Program-made: the position numbers and the translations under genes | In this document: piece by piece, positions 12,961 through 23,640 of the stretch | Position numbering within the stretch: the stretch's first letter is position 1 | Layout of the letters: the number at the start of each line of letters is the position of its first letter | The notes under the pieces: generated by a model | The model's input: the letters and a program-made list of their open reading frames with translations, nothing else | What the model was told of the DNA's origin: nothing | Databases searched by the model: none | Assembly (NCBI RefSeq): GCF_051014685.1 | Contig: NC_135059.1 | Coordinates: forward strand, 4,774,001 to 4,838,000 | Direction of reading: 5' to 3' | Length of the DNA stretch: 64,000 nt | DNA from: Ptiloglossa arizonensis | Lineage: Eukaryota; Arthropoda; Insecta; Hymenoptera; Colletidae

Positions 12961-15900
12961 GCCCGGCCATTGTACACCGCGCGCGGTATCGAGATACGAG
13001 AATCTTTCCTCGATGGAAACTCGATGTTAAGAATACGGAACGAGGAACTCCAACCGCGATCATCGCTGCATTCCTATCTAGGGGTTAATAGAACGCCACT
13101 TCGAAGAAGAGGGTATATCCGTTCCCGCGGAAGATATCGTACTATGCACTTGTCTCGCTAATCGTCGAAAATCAGACGATTCGCGATCGAAGCGTAGGTC
13201 CAACGTCTTTTCGATCGGTGGTGGAATTTTTGCGGTAGACTATTTAGATGCGATCGCGCGTGTATTTTTACGTATAATTATGTGTCGTACGTAACGACGT
13301 ATGCAAAACGTATGTAAAGTATAATTTTTCTTTTCTCGTTTGGTTTGAGAGGAGATAGGCGGAAACTCTCGTATATTGAATGAAGAAAGTGTATTTGGAA
13401 ATTTGAAAATCTTGTACGGATCTTTGAACTGATATGTTCTCGATCGAGATATTCGAGAGTTGTACTATATTCTTCGGTCAGTTTTGCGAAATTGACGTTT
13501 GTTCGTGGTTCCGTCGGTGGTTTTCTCTTTTCTGCGTTCCGCGAGAGATCGCGTCCCGAAAACGGGGCGCTCGAAAAATCTTTTCATCGCGGCTTGAAAA
13601 ACGAAGTGTGCGATTCGCTCGCCACGGATTACCTTCGCATTCGGTGTTCCATCGCGTGGCTATCGTTCTTCGTGAACGGAAGAGAAAAATCAAGCGCGGT
13701 TCGGTTGGTCGTTTTCGCTCACCTGGAACGGCCATTCCGCAGGTGTGTAGAGCGTTGCAGCCGGATTAGTTCGATACGGTTTATTCCGCGAAATAAAGAG
13801 CCGGTATTAATTTCTTGTCTTCGATTTGTTTTTCACTGGGAACAATACTTCCCGTTCTGGTTATTTACGAGCAACACGGCACTCTACAGATTTGCCAGAT
13901 TAAAGGCGGGTCTTCTTGGCTATAAATTAAAACCTTAAGCTCGCCTCTTCCTTTCCCTCGTTTCCTACCGAGACTCCGTCGAGGATCCGTGTAAATATCC
14001 ATTGCGAGCGTTTCTCCGAGAAGTAGGCGTGGTGAAACGTTTTTATTCCGTTTGAGATCAATCGCGGGGTCGACGAAACGTTTCCTCTTCTTTGCGAAAT
14101 ATTGTGCATTCCGGTGCAGACGCCGTTGATTACACGAAACTCGTTAATTAAAACCGGGATTGGACGCGAAATAGAGTAACAGTAGCGCGGAGATCTCAAA
14201 GGTAGATTACGAAAAACGACCACCACCGCCACGACTCCGAATAATTTCAGCATCGTAGGCGAAAAATCATCGTGTCTTTCGATCTACGACGATTTATTTC
14301 AAGACGGTGTTCCACGGTTGCGATAAACTCCTATTTACCGAATCCTAATCTCTCTAGGAAACAAACGAGCACTGTATAATACCTTGAAAATAAAAAGTAT
14401 ACGATACAAATCTTTCTAACTCCAAGAAGTAAAAGAATCGACTTTTTGTTGTCCATTCGATCGGAAAATCTTCCATTCGAAATACATCGTATTCAAATCA
14501 AATTGATCGTGTCCATAGGCCAAATACCTTTTCGATTTTTTTCAAACGTACCGTGTATTTCTCTGAAACCGTTCAAAGACCATCGGGAAATCATTACTGT
14601 TAGCGAATAAAATAATCGTAACTATTCGTCCGCGTGAAGATCATTAACGATAGTTTCAATACGGAAGAAGAGTCCAATATTTGGAAAAATGTAAAATTAC
14701 TCGAAGAGCCAAGAAAATCTCTTTCTTCCCGAGAGGAGCCATCTCCCTTTTCGCGCGGTGTTCAATTTATCCTCCACTCCACTCGTTTTCGATTTAATCT
14801 TCTCCGAAAAATCGGAATTTTTTCGCGACGGTACATCCGATACGTACATCCATACATCCGTACATCCACGTACATCGTTCGTTGAAACCAAACACTTATT
14901 AGTTTTCCCGAAAGGGGATTCCAAAGTGGCGTCGCTTGAACCTCAACAGCGACAGTCGTTCGATTCGCGGTGCGGGCGTCCCAGAGGCAAGGACTTCCGG
15001 TACCACGGGCTGCGTGTCGCATATCCGATTGTTCCCCACGAATTCGCGGCTCGCCGCATGGCTCATTAGTAACCTTCTAAATTAATAAGCAGTTAGTTTG
15101 TTCCGTCGGTTCGTTTGACTTGGCACGCATGCGCGCTACGTAACAACGAAGCGGATGCGCGCACACCGAGAGATCGACGCCTGGGTTACGTATCCTCGCG
15201 GCCGAGGAACAGTGAAACACGGAACGAGCAACTTATACGTGTGGACTCTTGGAGCCAATTAACGTTCAAAAGCCACGGGTCAGCACGTTCTATTCGTTAA
15301 TTGAGCCAATCCAAGAGTTTACCTTAACGGATAACGTCCGTGGAGAGCAGCGGGTCGAGAGCAGGGCCGACGTAAGAAGTGGGGAAACAATTGGGAAGTT
15401 CAATCACGTTGGCCCGGACTTGGGAACCGGTTGGCCACCTACGGACCTATGGATGGCTTTTGTACATGTTTAAGAGGAGGTTTCGGGAACGGTAAACGTT
15501 CCAGCGGAGGGACATAATTGAGTTCATTCAACACTTCGATGGAACACGAAAGTTCAAATGTAAGAATAGGGACGATTTATGCTGTGGTTACGTACTATTC
15601 ATTTCTGTATCGTGGTACCAATTTGGGCGACGACCCAACAATTTCAACAATGGTTGAAACCAGTCGCACGAGGAGATTCGATGAAGACAATCTGTCTAGC
15701 AAACGAATGACATTCATTGTATCGTTTAACTCAATGGTAGGAATTTTTAACACGCGGTCGAATAAATCGGTAAGACTTGTCACGGTGTTCGTCGAAGTTT
15801 GTCATTTTCTTTCGTTGTTGTCCAAGCAGGATTGCGTTTGTACTCTCTGTGATCCTTTTATTGAAATTACAGTCCAAAATAGGATAATTTAATCTCAAGG

Positions 15901-17189
15901 GACCTGTTGTGTAGTAACGATGGCCTTTACGGTTACTCGCGTTGATACTTTCGACCGATTTCGGATCGTTCGAAGGTTAAATAATAAACGTGGTCTCGAA
16001 TCCTCTCAGCGAACTGCTGTTTATTATATATACTCTGCCCTAGAACCTACCCAGCGAATTTTCGATGACGAACACATGGGGCTATTTCGAACGCGATCGG
16101 TTCCTCAATTTCCTCGAGAAGGAAAACCTATGTTTCCTCTTGTACAAAGCACGAGAAACGCTATGCTAATTAAATGGGCCAATTCCTAGAATCGACTGTG
16201 CCGGTCCCGGAACTGACTCGCCATGGTAGCGTCTTATAATATTGTTGCCCAAGTCAATTAGTACAAGAATTCTGCCATTTTTCTTCAAAGTATACACTCG
16301 ACGAGTTTCAGTTTCAAAACGATATATTCGACAAGCAATAGTTTCGTTGAACATTATTCATGGATATTCGTCGCGTTACGATAAACATGTTACGATTCCA
16401 GAAATACATATTTACAACGTTCTAAGGTGCGATTACAATTATTCGCGAGTTCTAATACGGTAGACACCGAGAAGTAGAATCTACGGAAACAAAAGATCCG
16501 TGGGGGCTACGCGGAAACTTTTACAATTCCAAAGGTCTTCGGGGACCGAGAAGTTCAAGAACCACTGTTCCGGCGCGTAAATTGCTTATTTAGCAACTTT
16601 ATTCGCCGCGATGAAGAAAAAGGGTACAAGTTCGAGTATTACGTATCTAAGCGTGAAAATCGAGACAAACAGTCGAGACTCGACGAATCTACCGTTCTGT
16701 GACCTGTAATCGCGCTGAAAAGATATTCTTAACTTTTAAAAACACGAGAATCTTATCGTCGATTTATCGCAAAAGAACGAAATACCGCGAACCATGATTT
16801 CCGCAACGCTGTCTCGCGCAAACGCCGTACACTTGGAGCGTGAGCGGAGCAAGGTTTTCAACAACGAGCGCAAAAGTATCCGTTCTCTGTGCTTTCCGTG
16901 TGGCTTGATTGATGACATTAAGTAGCTTTCTTTTATTCGTTCGCGAGCCCGCTCGGTTTCCCACGACACGGTTTTTCAATCGTGACTGATTCGTTTGTGA
17001 TTAATGTCAGCCGTATCTCTTCCGGTTTAGCAATATAATGCCCACGGTGTGTTCATTTATTACAACGCGCCGGCCGCGTTATTTATGACCAGCGGAGCAC
17101 TTAATACCATTTCTCCGGAAGTGGCTTTCCCCTCTGGACGATTCGCGAGCCGCCGTTTGCCTCGCGAGCTCGACGCAGCGTGACGGCTA
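12961..17189. other. No gene seen
   Basis: Frames of 100-148 codons at 13.4-14.2 kb and 15.5-15.9 kb overlap antisense frames and carry no recognisable motif. The gtacatcc array at 14.8 kb is the only repeat noticed. Confidence 0.55.
14831..14877. repeat. Short tandem array of gtacatcc
   Basis: gtacatcc or acatcc recurs five to six times with 2-4 nt spacers. Confidence 0.8.
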
Positions 17190-17261
17190 GGGGTGGAGGT
17201 GGTGGTGCTGGTGGTGGTGGTGGTGGTGGTGGTGGTGCGAGGACGGTGGTTCGGTGGTGGT
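17190..17261. repeat. (GGT)n-rich microsatellite
   Basis: A run of ggt triplets interrupted by gct, gcgagga and tcgg. No supported coding frame uses it. Confidence 0.95.
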
Positions 17262-17400
17262 TATGTAAGCAAGATTTATCGTCGCGCTCCCGTTTTCTTT
17301 AACTTTTAGCGTTGGTCCGTATTTCGGTCGTTGAATCCCTAATTTAGTATCAATTTCGCGTTATGAATCGCGCGACGTCTTGGCTAACCGGCGACCAGCG

Positions 17401-17443
17401 CGTCGTTGGGCGTTCGTTGGGCGTTCGTTGGGCGTTCGTTGGG
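17401..17443. repeat. 11-bp minisatellite
   Basis: cgttcgttggg is repeated three times after a shortened first unit (cgtcgttggg). Confidence 0.95.
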
Positions 17444-17470
17444 CGGCAACTCGAAATAAATCACGGTCCA

Positions 17471-17499
17471 TGACGACGACGTGGACGACGACGAGGACG
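17471..17499. repeat. (GAC)n-rich tract
   Basis: Interrupted gac triplets just 30 bp after the 11-bp minisatellite. Confidence 0.85.
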
Positions 17500-20400
17500 T
17501 CTCGGCGCTGCGCGTATATAAGATCACGCGACGGTTATTGTTTTTCATCGTGGCGCGGCCGCCGCGATCCCGCATCGAATATTCATGCGCACCGCTCGCG
17601 AGCCCGTGGAAAGAATCGTTCCTTTGAAATTAAACGCGGAACTCGACCGAAAAAGACTACGGGAAGTGGAGAACGGGGCTTGGCGAGCAAATACACAGAG
17701 TCTTCGATGCGAGAGGGGCTTGTAGAAAAGGGACGAGGGAGGGTCACGCGACGCAATAAACTCGTCGAAACGCGGCAAGACGCGACGAAAGGAAGACGCG
17801 AAAAAACCTTAAGCATCCATTGACCCGGTTTCTCGATCGTTGTTGTCGGAGCGAGTTCTCCTCCGTGTTGGAAAATTCCTTCTCGCTTCATTTGGCAACG
17901 CTCGCTACGGTGCTCGAGAGGGAGGGGTGGAGGTAAAAATTTGAAACCCTTTCGTTCCAGGGAACGATAAGAACGCGAAGAAAGGTAATCCGACTGAAAA
18001 AATAGCCAGGTATGGACAAAATGGAGGAAAGAGAGGAACACGGAGATTAAAGTTAATATTAACGAAACTGTTTAATCGTCGGCTGATTCGTCCCTTCGTC
18101 CCAAGTACTGCTATTTACCTTAGGTTTTCCACTTTCCAGTTTTCCCCTGGTACTCTCATCGACACTTTGCTTAGCTCGATATTGTAGGAATTTTATTTAA
18201 GTAGCGGTGGTTATAGAATAAGGGTGAATAAAGTTCTAGGATATGCGTGTGTCGAATGTTGTAGTAGTTGGAATAAAATATTAACGAAATACACGATTAA
18301 TAACTACGCTAACTACGCTCATTACGCTGACTACGCTGACTATGCTGTTCTTTCGCGATACGTGAAACCAAATATCAGCCAAGTCAAGATCTTCCAATTG
18401 AAATTAGCCAGAAATAGCTAGTTAACGTTGCCGCGATATTGTTTCCCATTCACAATAACCACTTGGCATAATTTAATCTTATAAGCATCTATATTTGCAA
18501 ATTGGTCCTCGAAATATTCAGTTCCTGAAAACGATGTCGAATCGATGTGTCTCTTAGACTTTTACCAACAGAAGCACATGATTTCAAGGGAAATGATTAC
18601 AAAGTTCCCGAATCGTTAGCGTAAAATATTGCAATTCTTCGTAATACGTCTGAATAATTTGTACGCATTGTACCACTATGTATTTTTCCATGATTAATTT
18701 CCCATCTCTTTAGATACCATATTTCAAGTTTCGAGTTAATCGGTTCAACGTTTCAAAAATAGCGTGAAATTGAAATCGACCGGTAACGATTGGGACATCC
18801 TGTAGCTTCTTGTCCCAGTTTGCTCGACGAGTTCGCTGAAATTCTTCGCGAAGGGGACGCGTGTTCGGTCTCTCTCCTCTGTATCTTTTCGCGATGCTAC
18901 TACGAGATCGACAGCGTGGACAAAGAAAGCGAAAGCCGGTCGGGAAAGAGATAACACGGGGAATGAAAAGAAGGGAGTGGCTCCGAGGTGGGTGGAGATG
19001 GTGGACAAAGTTAGCCGTCGCGGAAACTTCTTAGCCTTTAATCTAAAAATCTCCGAACGAAACGAGAGTCCAGCCATCGAGAGCAACTTGTCCGTGGAAT
19101 TCACAGGTACGTGAACGGAGTTTTTTTTTTTTTCTCTCGTTTTTCTACCCCTGCTCCCTTCCCCCCAGTCTTCCCCAATTCCTCCAGCCGGTTCGACTCA
19201 TTTCTAGGAGGATCTCTTCGTTTCCTTTTCGACGTTCCCAGCCACCGAGGATCCTCTCGAGCTTTCGGGCCGCTCCTCTTCGATTATAAGCTTTCCACTC
19301 GTATTCGTCGGCCGGTTGTTTCTCTATTGGTCCCTGGACACTGTCCGGTTGTCTTTTCCAATCTCTTGTCACTGCATCGACGTCACCCCGGCGACCCAAC
19401 CGTGCACGCCAGAAAGAAGAGATAAGACCCTGCGAACAGCGTGGCGGAGTACGGTGGGGCGATCGGGGAGTTGAAATCGAATATAGGGCGGCGAAGAAAG
19501 AAAAAAGGAACCCGTGAGCGACGCAATCTCGCACACCATGGAAACGATACTAGCGTTAGACTCCGGGAAATCTCCTTCGGGAATCTTCGCCGCGGGACAC
19601 CTGCGCTCCGAGATCTCGAGAGGAGATCCCCGGGAAAATCGGGAATGCTGTACGTGTGTGCGTGTGTTTCTATGCACGTGCGGTAGAAACCACGCGCGCC
19701 CGATATGCGTGAACAGAGAACACGGGGAGTAAGATATTTCGGATGCCTCCTGGTCGTACGATATACATGTATCCGGTGTTCGGCGTCTCGTCGATCTCTC
19801 GATCGTTCGATCGGTGCGAGAGAATCTCTGGAAATGGAACACGAACATTGTACTCGATCTTCGCTGAGCGGTTTCCTTTTCCTTTCTTTTTTATCTTTGC
19901 TTGGTAGTTCGCGATTCGGGACGTATTATTGGCCGTACGTATTTGTTACGGAGGCCGATGAAATCCGATTCGCGGCCGGACGAAGCGATATCTTCGCAAA
20001 AATCGTTGGAAGACGGCGATCGTGGATTGAATAGCGTTCCTAGGCGGATACATGATGCATCATAAATTCACCGGGGAATTGAAAAGTTTACTAAGAATGC
20101 AAACGCGGAACGGTTGAGGAGGTCGATGTATCGTAGAATGGAGAACAGGGAGCTCACGGGGACAGGGAGAGGGAATGCTTCAATATTTAGCAAAAATAAT
20201 GGGAAACGTTACGGAACGATTATTTCAACAAGTGACGCAATTTTCGTTGGTCGATTTCAATGTACCGCTTTATTTAGTGTCAAGCCTCGATCGTCCTCTC
20301 GCTCGTTCCACGTGGAACATTTTTTCATAAAAACTCCATCGTCTTTTTGCTAATGGGCTTCTCGCACTGGGCGACCAACCCTTCATTCGTGGTGACTCGC

Positions 20401-20551
20401 TACGACCGAGGTTGTAGCGTTTTTTTTTTGGAGTTTATGACGCGCTTTTGTTATCGAGGTCAAGGAATTTAGACTCGAAGAAACATTTCATTGGAAAATA
20501 AAATGCTGCAGCGACGAGGTCGGACGTTGAGGAATTACTCTGTCGAGACCG
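17500..20551. other. No gene seen; GC-rich at both ends
   Basis: A tatataag word at 17515 follows the minisatellites but no product follows it. The 147- and 152-codon frames at 17.4-18.0 kb lie on opposite strands of the same GC-rich DNA. Frames at 19.1-19.9 kb are of the same kind. 18.2-18.8 kb is A/T-rich and contains the 9-bp minisatellite. Confidence 0.55.
18302..18346. repeat. 9-bp minisatellite, five units
   Basis: Units of the form (a/g)actacgct, with cattacgct and gactatgct variants. In one plus frame they read as NYANYAHYADYADYA. The enclosing open frame is only 65 codons and has no other sign of coding, so I treat it as a simple repeat. Confidence 0.9.
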
Positions 20552-20791
20552 AACGGCCAAATAAAAGAAAAAATTTCAATCGTTTCCAAGTACCCCTATT
20601 GACTTTTTAAAATCGAAGAAGTTCGAATACACTGGCTTTGGATTTTGAGTAAAAATTGTTTACCGTTTTTTACTCAAAACGGCCAAATGAAATAGAAAAT
20701 TTCAATCATTTCCAAGTACCCCTATTGACTTTTTAAAATCGAAGAAGTTCGAAAACACTGGCTTTGGATTTTGAGTGAAAACTGTTTACCA
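20552..20791. repeat. 126-bp tandem duplication
   Basis: The block beginning at acggccaaat (20553) recurs 126 bp later, with a shared stretch covering tttccaagtacccctattga and the following ctttttaaaatcgaagaag. Copies differ at a few positions. An inverted repeat (ttgagtaaaaa at 20645-20655 and tttttactcaa at 20667-20677) sits at the junction. No protein is encoded. Confidence 0.92.
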
Positions 20792-23156
20792 TTCAGTTTC
20801 GATGTAGTTGTGGCAAGTTGCGTATCATTATTTTCAGATTTTTATCTCTCGAGTGGATTTTCATTTTGCTTTTATTTATTATCCGTGTTTGAAAAATTGT
20901 CTTCGCAAAGTACTGACGCATCTATTCGCGAAAAAGGTACATTATCCGGAATACTTGGTTCGACCATTAAGCACTAGCGACCTACTTAAAAAGCATTCCG
21001 AGAAACAATTTTTACCAGCATTGAAATTTATTCGAATATCGTACAGTTTTTAGAGTTTGAAATTGAGACCCGGATAGAATGTGCATTCTTTTATAAATTA
21101 ATTTATATATATTACAAATAAGAGAAATTACATTCAGCAATAATATACTCATTTCTTCTAGTCTCTACTATTTCCAGACGTTTATTAACGAATGTTTACC
21201 TCACCTTGATAAGATTCTTCGCCTTGAAGCGCAAGACACTAATTATTTTCTCGAATACTATTCGTTGTCTCGTACAACGAACCGTTATCTCAATATTATT
21301 GTATACGCGATATTATTTTCTCGCGTCAAATGTATTCTCCTCCCCTCGTAAAGTATTTTCAAAGGCAATGTACGAAGAACGAGCATCGATTTTCCAACAA
21401 CGATAATACGCAACGCGGTAACGAACTGTCACGTCGAACGAAAAAATGTCACGGCGCGTAAAAGGGTTGAAAAGTAACCACTGGAGCACGAAACAAGATG
21501 AGTTCGGTTACTCGCTTCCTTCGAGTTTTTCTCCCTTGGAAGTCGCAGGTGCCTCGACGTCAATGTTGAACGAATCTGCGAGGAGCGAATTCATTTTCAC
21601 GGAAGTGCTAAGAATGGTACTAAAGCTGCCGCCGAACGGAAAAACAGTTTACGTTTACGCGCACCGGTGGCGGTGGATCGTGGTGGCCTGACAGCTTCGT
21701 TACCATCTACATGATTTTAATAAAGTAGGAAGTAATTCGAAAGTTGCACGGATAGGAAGTAGAGTGGGGCGGAGACGGGTGTGGAGAGGAAGCTTTCGGG
21801 CCGAACTTTCGATACTCCGGGGGATAACGATCTCGTCGAAACGCAACGTGCCCGGTTGCTACGAGTTAAGGGTTAAAGAGGCGCGAACTTACAATTGGAT
21901 GCCAAGGGGCAAACGTATGGTACCCTATCGGAAAACTTCCGGACATCGAGTACATATTTCTTCCGCTCGGCAAAAAGACCCGGGCGTTCCTCGAGGAGAG
22001 GTTTTAGCGTTTTTCGAAAACTGCGCGGGGGAGTTTGAAATTCCTCGAGATAGGGGTAGATTTACTGGCCTGGAAATGGAAATCGGGATCCCTCGCGAGG
22101 GCAACGTGTGTTCTCGGGGGTAAAATTAGAGAATCGAAAAGTTGTACGCGAAGTGGTGCAACTTGGCGTTGCACGGGCGTTCGATTATCGGAGAGACATT
22201 TATAACTTTGCTACCGAGTGGAACCGTTCGATGGATTTATTTGGAAAAATTCTCTCTTCGTAGAACGCGTTGAGCGAGATGCCGTGTCGGTAACCGGTGA
22301 CCGACGATGGAAAGTATAAGAAATAATATCCCGACATGGGAGACCAAAATTTCAAGATTACGGGAAAGAGAAACGTTATCGAACGTTACTTTTATCAATA
22401 TTGATAAATACGATACGGTGTTCGTCGAAAGGTAAGATTTTTCATCGCTGTTTTTAAAAAATTTTGCGATTTTCGTCGCGCAATTTCTAGCGCGAATTAT
22501 TTTCGAATTGTTTTCTATCGTCTTTGTAACGTTTCATGGAAAATTCTTTCGCATTAAATACTTTTCAATCTTCTTTTGCAGCCTGTGATACAACGTTTGA
22601 ATCAAGTTAATGGTATCGCGCGACGTAAACAAAAAGGTAAACACAACGCGTTCGACGCTTAACGCGTTAAAGAGTCTTTGAGCGAATAACGTAAGCGGGT
22701 ACCGTTTTAATCGTTAGCACATTATAATCTGCACAATCTCGTAATAGCTTTCACCGTGTAGTGGAAAACAACGTTCAAAATAATTAACGACGCGACTGCA
22801 GAAGATACAAACAACGAAACACCGGATTTACCATGGAAGATAATTCTCGCAAGAGGAAGATTTTTCACGGACAAAAAGGTGAGAAGAATCGTCCAAGAAA
22901 GAAACGATGTTCTTCTTCCAACCCTGATTAGGGTCTTGAGAAGGGTTTCTCTCTTCGGGGGAGTTTTTTTTTATCGAGAATTGCTGGAAAGAATTGGACA
23001 AGGTTTATTGGACACAATGTTTTCCGACACAGTGGTATCGCAACGTAGTACGTTGAAATTAGAGTTACGTCTCGGCAGTATTAACAGGACACATTGTTGT
23101 AGAATGATAGAGAATGGTGTGTGTGTGTGTAGACGATGGGTCAGGTGGATTTTCTG
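20792..23156. other. No gene seen
   Basis: A/T-rich to about 21.4 kb, then CpG-rich. Short splice-like blocks near 22.58-22.64 kb and 22.83-22.88 kb are discussed under rejected observations. Confidence 0.55.
23116..23130. repeat. (GT)n microsatellite, short
   Basis: Seven gt units just upstream of the TATA-containing segment. Confidence 0.9.
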
Positions 23157-23640
23157 CGATGTTGACATAGTGCAGGCCCATCGACTGGTGACCACCTGAG
23201 AGCCAGGCCTACGCTTTTTCCATTCCTCAACATGCGTTACATAAGTCACGTAGGCCCCAAACTTTTGAGTATAAAAAGGGCAGTCGCCTTGAACGAGGGT
23301 TAATTGTTCATAGCATGTCTCTGGACTTAGGATATGGTTGATTGTAGTGTGATTTGAGACGAGGATGGTACTTCGTGGGCTAAAGAGTAACTGGAAGTGT
23401 AGTTGATTACGATTGTGGAGTATCTGGAGAAGGGTTGTCTACTCTGGTATAGTACATTACGATTGCAAAATACCTCGAGAAGTTTTTTCTACTCGGGGTA
23501 CGTTGTTGTTCGTTATAACTGGTATGTTAGTAGAATCAATATCTCATATAATCCCGACCTTAAAAAAATTCTACATTGTTTTTAGACGACCAAGCAGATA
23601 TTTGAATTTTTGCGTTTCTTATATTCTATATTATTGAACA
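23157..23640 (+). promoter_or_regulatory. TATA-containing segment, possible solo LTR
   Basis: A strong TATA box (gagtataaaaaggg, TATA at 23270) lies after an inverted repeat (ggcctacg at about 23207 and cgtaggcc at about 23249). A TG-initiated start (tgttgacatag) and an end in attgaaca (up to 23640) give TGTT...AACA ends, as in LTRs. I found no matching target duplication, partner LTR or primer site, so the LTR reading is weak. A host core promoter on the plus strand is the alternative, but no coding start with a convincing product follows. Confidence 0.3.
23406..23508. repeat. Imperfect 50-bp tandem pair
   Basis: attacgattg recurs at 23406 and 23456. The two units share the order attacgattg..., ata/tat.ctcgagaag or ctggagaag, ctactc and g.ta. 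They lie downstream of the 23.27-kb TATA box. Confidence 0.6.

Noticed and set aside
15595..15795. Minus frame with an alternating hydrophobic pattern (TDLFDRVLKIPTIELND...)
   Set aside because: Only about 67 codons, without an ATG in context, overlapped by a 124-codon plus frame. No domain could be named.
17515..17522. tatataag word after GC-rich repeats, as a possible host TATA promoter
   Set aside because: No initiator or downstream product. TATA-like words are frequent in this window.
22582..22878. Two exon-like blocks: AG-flanked 22582-22636 and an ATG block at 22833-22878, each ending at a good GT donor
   Set aside because: The putative start codon lies downstream of the other block, both are tiny, and no downstream partner exon is recognisable. 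Splice-like words are common by chance.
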